Shown one piece after another: positions 35,585-56,514 of a stretch of 64,000 nucleotides of DNA. The DNA lies in NCBI GenBank assembly GCA_029204225.1, contig CM055100.1:49523083-49587082 (forward strand), in the 5' to 3' direction. The notes under the pieces are model-generated. The model did not search any database. It had not been told where the DNA came from and saw only the letters and a list, made by a program, of their open reading frames with translations. How positions within the stretch are numbered: the stretch's first letter is position 1; the number at the start of each line of letters is the position of its first letter. The position numbers and the translations under genes were made by a program. The DNA is from Diphasiastrum complanatum (taxonomy: Eukaryota; Streptophyta; Lycopodiopsida; Lycopodiales; Lycopodiaceae).

Positions 35585-36800
35585 GATGATCCATCTAAGT
35601 AGACATAGTCAATTGCTCATTATCAAAGTCTTCCGTAGTGCACATACTGAGCAATTAGAACACTCAAACTTGTGTTGAAATATTTTACTATTTATTTTAT
35701 TTTTCACGTCATTTCCAACACGGTTACCACAAATGTCATGTGCCAAACCTCTCGATATTAATTAAACAAGCAAGAAAATAGAGGTAGCCATCACATCTAT
35801 GTTGAAATGAACAAAAGATAGCAAATAACCATTAGCTGCCATCAAGCTCATATCAAAATTAAGATTAAAATGAGAGGAATTCCATTACGAGAATGTGGAG
35901 TATGGTTTCATGTGATGGAGCACACGAGATCAAGCAAGACCAAATTCCAAGGTCACATTCACAAAGAGGAAGAGGAGATGGAGCTCCAAGTTCACTCAAA
36001 TGCAAATGAGACAAAAATGATGTTCATTGCCTACTTATAGGCAAGGCCCGTTTTTTTAACTAAACATAACTCTTTTAAAGTCTAGTTAGGCCTTTTTGGC
36101 CCTTGTCAAGTCCTCTTTCAGTTCTTTTGGCTTGTTATCCTTGTTTAAGACACTTTGAGGGGTTTTAAAGAAGGAACCACCTTCATTCTTAAGGCTAACA
36201 ATTCATTAAATTAGGTTCGAAGAGGTTACAATGTATAACATTATTATCTTGTGAGCACCTATGCATTAAAAATACATGACATGAAAAATACCGTAGGTTG
36301 ATCTCAATGGAGGCTTAACATCTATTCTGTTACTACATAACAGTACAACTTTTGTCTTGTTTTGTTCATTACAACTAGGTCTTGTGGAAGGTACGATCTT
36401 ATTTTGTCATAAATTCTCCATTGATTGCTAGTGCCACAACATACAATTGAGTGACCAATATCCAAACCCTCCACAATAATAATAAAGATTGTTAGTCCTA
36501 TCAATTTCGAAGAAACAAGGAACTTATCCATAATTGAATCATAAGTCAATCAACAAGCCAAAAAAAATCCAACAGCTTTGCCTTGCGCAATAAAAATAAA
36601 AAAGTTTTGCAGTTTAAACAGATTAGAAGAAAACGCATTCTTCAAATCAAAGTCGAAAAAGAAAATGCATTGTTCAACTCAAAGTCAGAGACATGTGAGT
36701 ATCGTGAGGCTTACCGCTACCACAACAAAGCTAAAAAAAGAAAAGATTGAAATGGTTTGACGAGAACTCCTTGGAGAGAGCTTCTCCATGGATGGGAAGG
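35585..36800. other. Intergenic, no recognisable gene
   Basis: AT-rich with short frames only, between LarE2 and the MSI1 upstream region. Confidence 0.55.
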
Positions 36801-36848
36801 CCAACTCTAAAGGTCAAAACTAAAGGCCCTCATGAAGAATGGCTTGTG

Positions 36849-36875
36849 CCGCCAAATTACAACATGCCCGCCAAA
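36849..36875 (-). promoter_or_regulatory. Two E2F-like sites upstream of MSI1
   Basis: CCGCCAAA occurs at 36849-36856 and again at 36868-36875, reading TTTGGCGG on the minus strand, which fits the E2F/DP consensus TTTSSCGS. Spacing is 19 bp, about 540 bp before the ATG. E2F sites are typical of S-phase genes, which fits a chromatin-assembly subunit. Binding is inferred. Confidence 0.55.
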
Positions 36876-37141
36876 TTCCGTTATATGGGAATTTTTTCTG
36901 TTCAAAAAAATTCCTCGCAAAAATATTAGGTAGGAATGGATGTCGCATATCTGTTCAAATCGATCATTCATAGTTTCCCCGTTCATTTGATCGTCAGGTT
37001 TACCTTTCACGATCCACGAAACCGATCAGATTTGCGCTTCCTTTTTGCTTGATCGTGCCTACAAGCTCATGAAAACGCAATCAAGCAATCCGATCATTGG
37101 TTTTCTTTTCTTTCCCTTTTCTTTTAACCTAGTTCAGGTCT

Positions 37142-37329
37142 TAGGGTTTAGAATTCTTCGCTCCTCATCTCAAATAGACTTTAGTTTTTCTTCTATTGCT
37201 GCTTCGCTTTTGTTGGTCAGAATATAGGAAGCTTTCTATTCATGAACGCACATGCCTACGTATATGCCACATTATATACGATTTTTAAAGTTCAAAGCCC
37301 TTAATCGGAGGGCACTGTGTCTAGGGTTT
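37142..37329. promoter_or_regulatory. Two telo-box motifs (TAGGGTTT) before MSI1
   Basis: TAGGGTTT at 37142-37149 and 37322-37329, the reverse complement of AAACCCTA. Telo-boxes are common near the transcription start of plant cell-cycle and ribosomal genes. Both lie within 270 bp of the start codon, probably in the 5' leader or core promoter. Confidence 0.55.
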
Positions 37330-37374
37330 ATGCTATCCATATGTTTTTGAGATAGTGTAGGCTCATCATCTTGA

Positions 37375-45244
<7,870 letters not shown>

Positions 45245-45928
45245 TATGCTTGGCTTCAGTAAAGTCTCCCGTTCAAGGCCTTTGAGAGTTTCATGAATAT
45301 CATGAGAAGCTTATGAACTAGCATTTTAAGTCCTGTACTTGCAAGTTGTCCTTTTTATTGTGCAATTTCACTTCACAATTCTTTTGGGCATACACTGCAG
45401 AAATTCAAGTCGTAATTAGTCCAGCTTAAATAGTTTATTGGATAACACAAATATCGTTCTTTGTAGAAAAGGCAGGAAGAAGCTTCATGTAAACAGTAGC
45501 TAGCCTTACAGTCTTACACAAAAAGCCTTAACAAGTTGCAGGAAATGTTAGTGGAATCAATTCCTAGTGTCAAGAACTTTTATATTTGTTTCGAAAGTAC
45601 TATACATTCAGATGTAAGGACAATCAACATTGTGACATAAAAGGATCCTTCCCTTGTCATTTACAGAAAGCATATTGAATCGAGTAGCAAAAGTTGAAGC
45701 CCACAGTTTCTTTGATGACTTTAGCAGCTAAAACCAAGTAAAAATAGCTCCAAAATGTCAACACAAGGCCGCATTTGCCACTAAATGAAGAACTTACGTG
45801 TATAAAGCGATGCATTCGGACTGTAATTCCCTGTGTAACTTTCAAAGAGTTATGTAAAAGGTAATTAAAGAACGCCTACAAAACATGTCCAATGTCAAAT
45901 AAACAAGACACACACACACACACACACA

Positions 45929-45962
<34 letters not shown>

Positions 45963-46040
45963 CACACACACATAACACACTCTCTTAAGTCCTAGTTTAT
46001 TTTATGTAGTACAAAGAGCTTTTCTCTAAAAAAAATTCAA
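45245..46040. other. MSI1 3' region and intergenic DNA
   Basis: Probable 3' UTR with T-rich sequence near 45350, then no recognisable gene. A compound (AC)n-(TA)n-(CA)n microsatellite lies at 45909-45975. Confidence 0.6.
45909..45975. repeat. Compound (AC)n/(TA)n/(CA)n microsatellite
   Basis: ACACAC to about 45928, TATATA to about 45959, then CACACA to about 45972. Confidence 0.97.
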
Positions 46041-48222
46041 ATTTATCAACATCTAAAGACTTAGTATATATGTTAGTTGATCTTCAGTCCTATAGTGCAT
46101 TACATCAATTTTACTAGATATCAGTTTTTCTTTAATGAAATGATATTTAATTTCAATGTGTTTTGTGCGTGCATGGAATACATGATTTTTAGCTAGCTAG
46201 ATAGTGCTTTGACTGTCAAACGATTGTCATGGGCTAAAATGCCAATATATTTCCACATTCTCCTCAACCAAATTGCCTCCTATGTGGCCGAGCATAGTGC
46301 TTTGTATTCAGCTTCTGTCGTAGATAGAGCAACTATTTCCTATTTCTTACTTGACTGAAAAATGCACCATTACCAATCTGAAAAACATAGCTAGTGTTGA
46401 TATTACCTGCCCAATTTGAATCAACAAAGCCTTGTGATATTGGCAAAGCATACTTCTCATCATATAACAATCCATAAGTAGTTGTACCTCTAACATAGGA
46501 AAGAATCCTATTCATAGCCTTCCAATGCGTTTTCCTAGGTGTAGTCATAAATTGAGTTATTAGGCTTACATCATAGCTTATGTCATAATGAGTAGTGGTA
46601 AGATTAAATCAAGCAACCAAGTAATCAACAAATTAGTGTAGCATCAACTAGCTTACTCACATCCTCATGATATAATTTCTTACCAACCCTCACATGCATA
46701 TAAACTAGCTTACTGTTGCACATCTTGAAGCGTCTTAGAATTTCAATTACTTACTTTGTTTGCATGAGTGTGATGTCATCATGCCTTTACCAAATTTTCA
46801 CTTTCAAACAATAGTGCAAAGTTCAGTCATGTCAAAATTGAAAGATAAATCTCTGTTGATTGACACTAATCAAATCGTCATCATTACTTGTGATTATGAG
46901 GTCATCTACATACGACACAATCAGTGTGATGCTAGAATCTCGTGTAGAATAGTAAAGGTTGAAATAAGAGGAAATGCGTACCAAACCTCTAGATAAGAGA
47001 TACTCATCGAAGTGGTTGTAGGTGCTTACTTCAATCCATATAAGGCTTTCTTCAATCTGCATACTTGATCTTCTATACTCTGCATCACAAAGCCACTTGG
47101 CTACTACATATAAATTTTCTCTTTGAGTTTATTGTTCAAAAAAGTGGACTTTATGTCCATTTGATGAAAATTCCATCCAAACAATGCCGCCAAAGCAATA
47201 ACCATGCAAAATGTATTCCACTTGGCCATGGGAGCAAATGTCTCCTCATAGTCAGTGAGTTTACTCTACACATATTCTTTTATCACAAGCCCCACTCTAC
47301 GTTTCACAAGGGTGCCATTAGCATTGTACTTTGTTGTATATACCCATTTATTACCAATGGGTTTCTTACCCTCTGGAAGAGTATCTCCCAAGTGTCATGC
47401 GTTTGACAAAATCGATCTCCTTTTGCATTGCTTTTTGCCAAATCTCTTGATCTTTGGCCTCCTCAAAGTAAAAGGATTCACTTGACTCAACGATATGGCT
47501 CATAAGTGCTAGATTGACCAGATACTTATCAGGTTCCTTCTTCTTGTGTGTGGAGTGATGTAGCTCTCCCTATTTACTAGATTCTGCTATCTCTTGCTTT
47601 GCACTTCCCATCAACTTGGTGTCCTGTTTTGATAGCTTCTGTTGAAGTGACCCTCTACGAGGTGAATATGTATCCCAAAGGATGTCTTCCTCCTTGTGCT
47701 TTTTTCCAGCCACTTATTCGTTTCTTGTTCCAAAGGGCTTATCCTCCTCCACCTGACCTCGTTCATGGGAGGCATGCCACATCCTTCATCCTTGACCATT
47801 TGTTCATCCTATGGTGGTGGTGTAGCTTCATCTTTAATTATAAAGATCTTTGATAGATCATCAACATCACCAAACCTATGAATTTCATCAAATACAACGT
47901 CTCGACTGATGTACATTCATGAACCCACTAAATTATAGCAACGATATTCTTTGGTTTGTTCATCATAACCTTTAAAAATGCATTTTAGAGCCTTCTCTTG
48001 GATCTTACTTCTCTCATTCTTAGGGATATGCACATACACCCTACATCCAAATATTCACAACCCCTCTATTCTTGGTACCTTCCCATTGAATGGGACGACT
48101 ATAGGGCTCCTATTTTACAAGAAAACTGGTATGCGTACTATTTCGGCCCAAAAAAAATTCGTAGCTCCCATGTGAATCATCATAGACTAAGAATTAGAGC
48201 AATTCTGATTTGATTAAGATGT
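46040..48222 (-). pseudogene. CopJ: copia integrase C-terminus, RT and RNase H relic
   Basis: Read on the minus strand from 48222 downward: the copia integrase tail (IFGCRVYVHIPKNERSK near 48030, VFDEIHRFGD near 47880), the linker, RT (KWVYTTKYNANG near 47345, ETFAPMAKWNT near 47250, LKKALYGLK near 47030, VSYVDDLIITSND near 46890) and RNase H (RILSYVRGTTTYGLLYDEKY near 46480, FVDSNWAGN, then VFHARTKHIEIKYHFIKEK near 46150). YVDD is kept, but stops and shifts occur throughout. No LTR was confidently assigned; a CopD-like LTR fragment follows at 48223. Confidence 0.88.
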
Positions 48223-48500
48223 CAAAGTAGGTGTCGTAGACAACCATAGAGAATGCAAATGATTTAGGCACCTGAGACAGTCATGCTATTCTTTGTTTCT
48301 AATAGATAAGTTCTGATAATGGCGAGGGAGATTGAGAGGCATTCAAACATTCAACATGAATACAACTGATATGAAAAATAGTGCTTCTGTATAAAAGGGT
48401 GTTGTAGTAACAACGGTATCAGATCACAAAACAATCGCACGAAGTGCATAATCCTACTTACAAAAGCTAATGAATGCTATCTTTCATAATACTCTTTTCA
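48223..48500 (-). repeat. CopD-like LTR fragment, diverged
   Basis: TAGGTGTCGTAGACAACCA, TTAGGCACCTGAGACAGTCATGC and TGTTGTAGTAACAACG match, in order, blocks of the CopD2 and CopD1 LTRs. It is clearly related but more diverged. Confidence 0.65.
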
Positions 48501-48750
48501 GGAGTGCGTTGTTGCAACCGTAGCCTGATCGCAGGAGCGTGAAGTTGAAACCGTGAGTCAACCGCAATCGTTAACTTGGCGTTTCCCTTCGGTCAGTTGC
48601 CGTTCGTTCACTTCATAGGTGACCATAAGTTATAACTTACGATGTTGGGTGGTGCCTTTGGCTTCCTTTGGTTTGTTATCGCAATGGACCGTAGGCTGGA
48701 GTGTGGCAGTTCATTGCACGCTAGTTGATATTTTTCACAAAGAGTACACA
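48501..48750 (+). repeat. Element K: 3' end of an LTR
   Basis: The sequence ends GAGTACACA directly before a perfect primer site at 48751. The left edge cannot be fixed. Confidence 0.55.
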
Positions 48751-48763
48751 TGGTATCAGAGCC
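48751..48763 (+). other. Element K primer-binding site
   Basis: TGGTATCAGAGCC, an exact copia-type primer site. Confidence 0.85.
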
Positions 48764-48780
48764 AACCTAAGATTGGATTG

Positions 48781-49501
<721 letters not shown>

Positions 49502-50366
49502 ACTATAGTTTCAGACCTTAACTTAGATCGACAGGAGGAATGTCTTGTAGGTGTCGAAGACAACCACGAAGGGAGTGAAACAGTTAGGCGTCTGAGATAG
49601 CTATGCTTCCTTTGAGATTAGACATTTTGAATGGAGCCAGTATCAATGCGAGAGAAAATATGAAAAAGCATTCACAATGGAACACACATAAGAAAATAGA
49701 GAATCTGAATTAAGCTATCATAAATACAATGATCAGATCACGATCTTGTGCCCTCGAATGGTTCACAGTAATAGTGCACTATGTGTTGTGATCTTACTTA
49801 GCTAGCTATAGATTGAATAACTATCTCTACTTCTTGAATAGCTTTCACTCTCTTGAATATCTCTGATCCTAAGGAATCAGATAATCAGATAATTAAGATA
49901 CAATGGAGTTCGCGGAGGAACTTTGAATCATGCTAAATTATTATTCGTGTTCTTGTCACTCATCCATTCATTCATCACTCTTTTCACTTTTTCTTCTTAT
50001 TCATGAGTTGTCGTTATGTATATATACATGGAACAGTTACAATGTGGGCAATGAACAATGCAGTTATTAAAAAGTACTAAAGTGAACTATAATGTAGTCT
50101 ACGTCGGATAGGGCAGAGTAAGTTGACAGGATGGTGATGACATGGACCTCAAACTCGAAGGATGCCAAAGAATTTGATGTCGATCATGCTTCTACTTCAG
50201 TTGATTGACTGCACAAACATTCGACTTTAGAGAGTAAGGCTGCAATGTCATTGTAGAAAGAGAGTACACATTTACATGGTATACTGGTGCTCATGGATCA
50301 AATTTGAGTGAGTCGAACTCGAATGACTCGAATTTGGGTGTGTCGGAGTGAAGCTTAATTCCAACA
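49502..50366 (-). repeat. CopD2 3' LTR
   Basis: The right end reads TTCCAACA (start TGTTGGAATTAAG on the minus strand), next to the polypurine tract. It shares ACTATAGTTTCAGACCTTAA and following sequence with 52448 onward. It is rich in TCGAACTCGAA-type motifs near 50300. Confidence 0.82.
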
Positions 50367-51464
50367 CTCCCCCTTAAGCTTAACTCCTAGGATCCTGAAT
50401 GAAATTGAGCAAGCTACATAATGCAACATGCTTAAGATATCAGCCAACATATTGTCAGTTGGACAGTAACTTAATTTGACATCTTTATTCTGAACTTTCT
50501 CTCTAAGAAAGTGAGATTGGATTTTAATGTGTTTAGTTCTAGAGTGAGTTCGTGGGTCCAGAGATAGAGCAATGCAGCTTTGATTGTCACAATAGAGTAT
50601 AGTTGGACTGATTTGGGAGACCATAAGATCTTGAAACAATCTTTTGAGCCAGATGATTTCCTTCATTGCAGAGGTAGTTGTGACATATTCGGATTCTGTG
50701 GAGGACAAAGACATGCATTTTTGCTTTTGACTATTCCACGAAATGGGTCCTCCTACTAGAAAGCAAAGATAGCCAAATGTGAATTTTCTTGTGTCCACAT
50801 TTCCAGCCCAATCAGAGTCGAAATAAGTAAGTAATGCCCTGTATTTCCATTATAACACAAAGCATAGTGCTTAGTGGCTTGCATGTATCTTAGTGCTCTA
50901 AGTAGAGCCTTCTAGTGAGGTAGGCCGAGATTTGACATAAACTATGACAATGTGCTGACTGTAAATGCTAGATCAGGTCGACTGTAGACCATGGCATATA
51001 TGATCGATCTGACTATCGACTGATAGGGGTATTTGCGCATCTCTTTCTTCTTTGCATCAGTTGTCGGGGGGCACATATCCTTTGACAGTTTGAAATTTGA
51101 GTCCATAGGCGAGTCTATTGACTTGCAATTTTCCATGCCATACCTGTAGAGTATAATGTTTAGATACCTTCTTGACTTATCGTGATACTTCTGTTCGCTC
51201 TGTCTCTAGTTATCTCGATTTCTAGAAGGTAGTGCACAGGGTCTAAATTGGTGATTTCGAATTCCTTCGACAAAAGTGACTTTGCCTTATGAAGAGACTG
51301 ATTCGAATTGCTAATGATCAGAGAGTCATCAACATATAGAGCTGTTATGACATAGCTTGAGCCTCTGTGTTTGAAATAGACATTAGAGTCAACAGAGTCA
51401 GGAATGAAGTCGTGTTGCAACAAGAATCGATTGATTATATCGAACCAGGACCTTGGAGCTTGTT
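50367..51464 (-). pseudogene. CopD2 RT C-terminus and RNase H
   Basis: Read on the minus strand: GLKQAPRSWFD, FKHRGSSYVITALYVDDSLI (YVDD kept) near 51330, YRYGMENCKSIDSPMDSNFK near 51130, IIYAMVYSRPDLAF, then RNase H FGYLCFLVGGPISWNSQKQK, SLSSTESEYV, YCDNQSCIALS, HSRTKHIKIQSHF and LADIL near 50390. Frameshifts separate the three pieces. RNase H would remove the RNA template during reverse transcription. The C-terminus runs to the polypurine tract. Confidence 0.9.
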
Positions 51465-52292
51465 TTAGCCCCTAGAGAGTTCTTTGCAGCTTACATACCT
51501 TATGCTCTTGGCCTTGAAGGACGTAAGCTTCAAGTTGATAGATGTAGATGTCTTCTTGTAGAGTCTGATCTTAGGCTTTTGATGTTGTCGATTGTGTTGT
51601 TGTGATTGCTGATCTGAATCCGTTTGTTCAGTTTTTGTCTTGTTGTCTATCAAAGATTTCTTCTTCTCGCGTTGTTGCTTATTCGAATAGAGAGCAATTG
51701 TCTTTGAATTTGACGTAGATAAGCTTTTCCTTCTTACTTCTTCCTGCAATACAATTTCTGTCACCTTTTGCAGAGATAGGTCAGTAGCATTGCTAAGTAG
51801 CAATACTAGATTGTCATAAGAGGGAGGAAGACTGGAGAGAAGAGACATATTAGCATCTTCGTCTGATACTAGCAAACCTATTGCAGCTAACTGATTGAGT
51901 AGTTGTTTGAATTGATTTAGATAATTAGTGATTGAGTTTGCTTCACTCATCTTGAGTGACAAGAACTTCTTTCTCAAAAAGAGACGAGTTGATACATTTG
52001 TCATTTCGTATAGACTAGTAGGAATGTCTCATGCCTCTTTGGAGTTGGAACAATTAGCTACATGAGCTATTTGTAAATCTTTAAGATTCAGAGATACAAT
52101 GGCAAGAGCTTTGCCATCCTTAGCTTTCCAAGTAGTCAGCATATCAGGTTCAGCCGGCTTGGCTATGGAACTATTGATGTATCCCTAGAGTTTTTTTTCA
52201 GTGAGTATCATCTTTATTTTGAACTTCCATGTGTGGAAGTCATCACCGTTAAACTTATTGATCAAGCGGATTTCTGAAGATGTACCTTCCAT
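51465..52292 (-). pseudogene. CopD2 gag (UBN2-type), fused to RT by deletion
   Basis: The frame starts at ATG 52292 on the minus strand (MEGTSSEIRLINKFNGDDFH, then WKFKIKMILTEKK), a copia Gag N-terminus. Stops follow near 52184 and 52040 (TGA for Trp in the KEAWD motif). Then come LFLRKKFLSLKMSE, YLNQFKQLLNQLAAIG and LLSSLPPSYDNL, typical UBN2 Gag. After a Gln/Lys-rich stretch (about 51600) the frame runs into RT sequence near 51500. The nucleocapsid, protease, integrase and RT N-terminus are therefore missing. Confidence 0.88.
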
Positions 52293-52351
52293 GATGAATG
52301 ATCTAGGAAATTGTAAAACAGTCTCGAATACTAATAGTAGTTTGGAATGAT

Positions 52352-52364
52352 GGCTCTGATACCA
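52352..52364 (-). other. CopD2 primer-binding site
   Basis: GGCTCTGATACCA on the plus strand, the complement of TGGTATCAGAGCC, three bases from the LTR end at 52368 (TGTTGGGG). Confidence 0.9.
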
Positions 52365-52723
52365 CTCTGTTGGGGCTCTCATCATTAAGTGTGGAATAGA
52401 AAAGAGAACTCAACATTGAAATTCTAATAGGAGCTTTACCAAACTATAGTTTCAGACCTTAACTTAGATCTACATGAGGAGTGTCTTGTAGGTGTTGAAG
52501 ACAACCATGAAGGGAGCGAAACAGTTAGGCATCTGAGACAACCATGCTTCCTTTGAAATTAGACATTCCGAATGGAACAAGTATCAATGTGAGAGAAAAT
52601 ATCAAAAAGCATTCACAGTGGATTCACAATGTAACACACATAAGAAAGTCGAAAATCTGAATTAAGTTGTTGTGAATACAACGATCAGATCACAATCTTG
52701 TGCCCTCGAATAGTTCACAATAA

Positions 52724-52728
52724 TAGCG
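52724..52728. repeat. Target-site duplication TAGCG (LarE1)
   Basis: TAGCG at 52724-52728 and 57145-57149 flank LarE1 exactly. Removing the insert restores a CopD2 LTR segment similar to the one at 49760-49790. Confidence 0.95.
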
Positions 52729-53560
52729 TGTAAAAAAAGTACAAAAAGGACCAAGAGTGGATCCTAATCTGATCCTCAAGAGGGATTGGTTGTCAGATTA
52801 CTTGATCTATCAATCTACTTCAGATTAAGATCAATCTAGATCAATTCTAGACACAAAATCCTAACAAGAACAATCATTAATTGAAGGTAAGTGTACTCTC
52901 TGGTTTCACACGTGTGAAACATTGTCTGAGTATGGACTCCAACCTGAAAATCAAGTACACATTGATAGAACCTCAAAACAATCAAAACAAATGTAGACAA
53001 ATGGAGAGAATCACTCAAAATTGCTTCCAAAACCAAGATTGGTGTCTCACCTTGATTATGGCCAAATGTGGCTCTATATATACAATAAGTGGGAGCTCGT
53101 GGTACTGATCATCCTTTGATCCCACATGTGTGAAAGTGCTTTGTCATATGACGATTCATCATGCAAAACTGACACTTGGACAAAACCTTCTATTTTGAGC
53201 ACTTTTGGTCCATTTTCCTTCTATATGGAGATCTACTTGAAAATCTTCTAGAAGTCAAAATTCGTCTACTTCAGCTTATTCCACACATGTGAGCTGTCCT
53301 CTACACATGGGATGTGACACCTAACCAAAGGATGTGGCTCATGCAATCAATAGATTGATGCCATGTGTCATATGTCTAGAAAACTAGTTTTTGGCCTTTT
53401 TAGCCACTAGAACTTGAATTAAATCATATGTACAACCTATATGATTATGGTACATGACAAGTACACTATTTTCACACATGGGAACAAGCTCCACACATGT
53501 GTAATCATCCTATATACAAGATTTTTGGCCTCTACCAAGCTTATTTTTGCATTTTTCACA
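52729..53560 (-). repeat. LarE1 3' LTR (832 bp)
   Basis: From TGTAAAAAAAGTAC to GCATTTTTCACA on the plus strand, followed by CTCCTCAAAAATC, the polypurine complement. It holds TTTCACACGTGTGAAA near 52908 and several CACATGTG sites. Confidence 0.93.
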
Positions 53561-53846
53561 CTCCTCAAAAATCTAGCTTGGTAAATCTAGCTTGATGGAA
53601 AACATGATGATCTTGAACTTGACTCCATGGGCTGAATTGGTCTTTGCTGGTTCAAAAGGTGTGAAGATCAGCCAATGAGCTTGATGTTGATCTGAAATCA
53701 CCATATCCATGATAGTGCTTCTTTGATGTTGACATCTTTGATGAGCTTGAGGGCTTTGCACCATCCTAGCACCTCCAAAGTTGATTCCTTCCAATTTTCC
53801 TGTAGATGCTTGACTTTGAGGCTTGCTCCTTCTTATGTGCATGCTC

Positions 53847-54923
53847 CTATTTGATGGAAATCCAAGACCTCCATGTCTCATAATGATCACAACAAGTATG
53901 ACCATTCAATATGCACTTCCTATGATTATCAAGATTACTTATGCTAGAAACATAAGTCCAAAAATCACCACAACTTGGCATGATTTTTCCAATATCGAAA
54001 TCAAAAGGTATTTCCATCTCAATAAGGCTAACTACTTGCTTATGGATATAAGTGTCCACTTTGGATGCTTCACTTATTCTCATAAGAAGTTTACAACTTG
54101 CCTTTAAGATTGAAAACTTACAATTTTCATCTTTATGAATGAACACATCATTCATGATCTTATTGAAACCAAAAGATCTTACATTATGAAGATATTTCCA
54201 ATTCCTTGACTTCATGACTAATGTAAGCTTACAAGGAAAACATATTTTGCTATCTTTTAAGGCATCACACTCAACTAGTATTGCCTTAATCCACCTTTGA
54301 GATACAAAAATCTCTTCAAAGCAAAATGGTTCTTCATAAGTTGACATGATAGCATAAATGAAACTATTTTCATTTTGTGATTGCTATTCCTTTTTCTTGA
54401 TTGATTTCTCTTGGATCATAACAATAATTTTGAACTTATCTAAAGTTCCAAGCAAAATACTTTCCAAGGACATAAAATAAATCCAAGTTACTTTCATGAA
54501 AGTGACATCTATCTTTGCATCTTGAACCAAACAATGCACTTCCAAATGAAAAATTTCAAATGATTTGACACGTGTTGTGATGGACTCTTGAAGACAAATC
54601 TTGCAAGTCCTTGTGAGACTCCAAGCCTCATTCACCTTTCCACAAAGGAAACACCTTTCCTTGGACTTGTCCTTCTTGTCTTTGCATTTTGAACTTGAAG
54701 CTCCATCCTTCACTTCGGACCCCTTGCTTTGGTTCTCCTTGGATGGATTGGTATTCTTTTTGTAGCATCTTGAGAAAATATATCCTCCCTTGTCACAAAG
54801 GTTGCACTTAGGATCCTTTCTTTCCTTCAATAGGATGCCACCTATTGATACTATGTGAATAAAAACCTGTGATATGATTCTACAAATGTAATTTGTGACT
54901 CTCAAGAGACTAGATTTGAACAT
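53847..54923 (-). pseudogene. LarE1 long ORF, C-terminally truncated
   Basis: Starts at ATG 54923 on the minus strand and reads through the Tyr-variant knuckle (CNLC-X4-Y-X4-C), the CFLC...CKIC pair and the first copy of the unknown domain (FCFEEIFVSQRWIKAIL; CKLLMRISEASKVDTYIH). A single TAG at 54384-54386 interrupts the frame, where LarE2 has a sense codon. Conversely, LarE1 is open at the LarE2 stop and indel. The second domain copy is deleted. It appears similar to LarE2 over most residues by eye. Function is unknown apart from the Gag-like knuckle. Confidence 0.78.
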
Positions 54924-56500
54924 CTTCAACAATCTAGAAGGATCTACAAAAGATCTAACTCACAAACCTAAGAATCAATTTTCACACTAATGACTAGTCA
55001 CTTGGAAACTTTGCTTTGATCACTAAGACAAAAGCACACAATCTTTGAATCAAATCGCAAAAGAAATCAGATCCAATCTCCTATTGGACTCATCAAATAC
55101 CAACTTTTTTTTTTTCTTTTGAAAGTTGAAATGGATATGAAAAGATTTGACACCTAGATTTTCCTTTTCACTTGACTAGTTCTCTCAACACTTGAGATTC
55201 TTGAACAAAAGATGGGTTTTGTTTCAAAACACATGAAAATCAAACTTAATCACTTCTATTGGACTCACTCTTGACCCAAATAATCTCACTCTTGAGATTT
55301 AGAATGAATTTGATTTGATTTGAAAACAAACTATACCATCAATTTTTCACAAAGCTTAAAAATTAGACAACTAGAGATTCACAAAGATCTCAGCCATGCA
55401 TGAATACTCAAATATGGACTCCTCCTTATTCTAGACATCCAATGGGATCACAAATTGACCCTCACACTCTCACAAAGAAATTTGAATAGAACTAATTTGA
55501 GTTTCATGCATTCTATGTCAATTTTTTCTCAACAAATTGAATTCAATCACTCCTATTGGATTCCACTTGGAATGAAATTCAAAATCAAAAGTTGTGATTT
55601 TTTACACTAAGATATTGTGCTTCAAAGAGCTAATAACACTTAGAAAGATTTGATCACCTAGGAGAAGACAAATTCTTCACCTATAACAACACATAATGAG
55701 CTTCTAGATCTTGCCCTCTACAAAGGAAGGAACTCTTAGAAAATTGGATCTCTCTCTACACATTTGCCATAGACACCTTAATGACTCTTTTCAAACCTTA
55801 CAATCACTCAAACAAATTGAGTAGGGTTGAACAATGTGACTTGGATCTCAATCTCTTTTCTAGAACTCTCAATTTAAGCCAATCCATGTCAAATTCTACA
55901 AAAAATTTGCATAGATGCTCTATATGCACTAGAAACTCTCAAAGGTTTCACTTGGAGGACAGATCCAAGGATGTTTTCTAGCAAATTGATGCTTCTAAAC
56001 TTGACCCTATCACTCTTGAACAAATCTAGAGTGATGGTACAATGGATTTCATCCTCTCACCTTGCATATCACTCCTTAATCTATGATTTTTGGCAAAATC
56101 ACTCTCAACTTCAACATGCACTCAAAAAATCAGTAAATAATCAATTAATGCACCTAATTCAAGCTTCAAATTTAATTTTTTGGCTGATCTAATCCAAGAA
56201 CTAATCAAGGGATTAGATTTTCTATAGAAAATGCTTGATTTTGCACTAAAAATCACTCAAATTGGGTGTGTGAGTCAAATTGTACAAATTTTTGAAATTT
56301 CTCAGCCAAAACCGGAGCTGTACGGCCGCACACGTGTGAAAAGGGTTCCTACAGCCCACAACAAGATCTGGACCAAAAATTTTGAGGCTAGCTATCAAAT
56401 CCAACTCGCTACACAAAATTTGACTAGTTTCCAAAAAACTGCTAATTTTGGCTTTGATTTGGATTAACCCTATCAATTTCAACAAAAACTCTTGTACTTG

Positions 56501-56512
56501 GCTCTGATACCA
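56501..56512 (-). other. LarE1 primer-binding site
   Basis: GCTCTGATACCA on the plus strand, the complement of TGGTATCAGAGC, two bases from the 5' LTR. Confidence 0.92.
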
Positions 56513-56514
56513 TG

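Noticed and set aside
47255-48213. Plus-strand frames of 60-113 codons
   Set aside because: Antisense shadows of CopJ pol on the minus strand.
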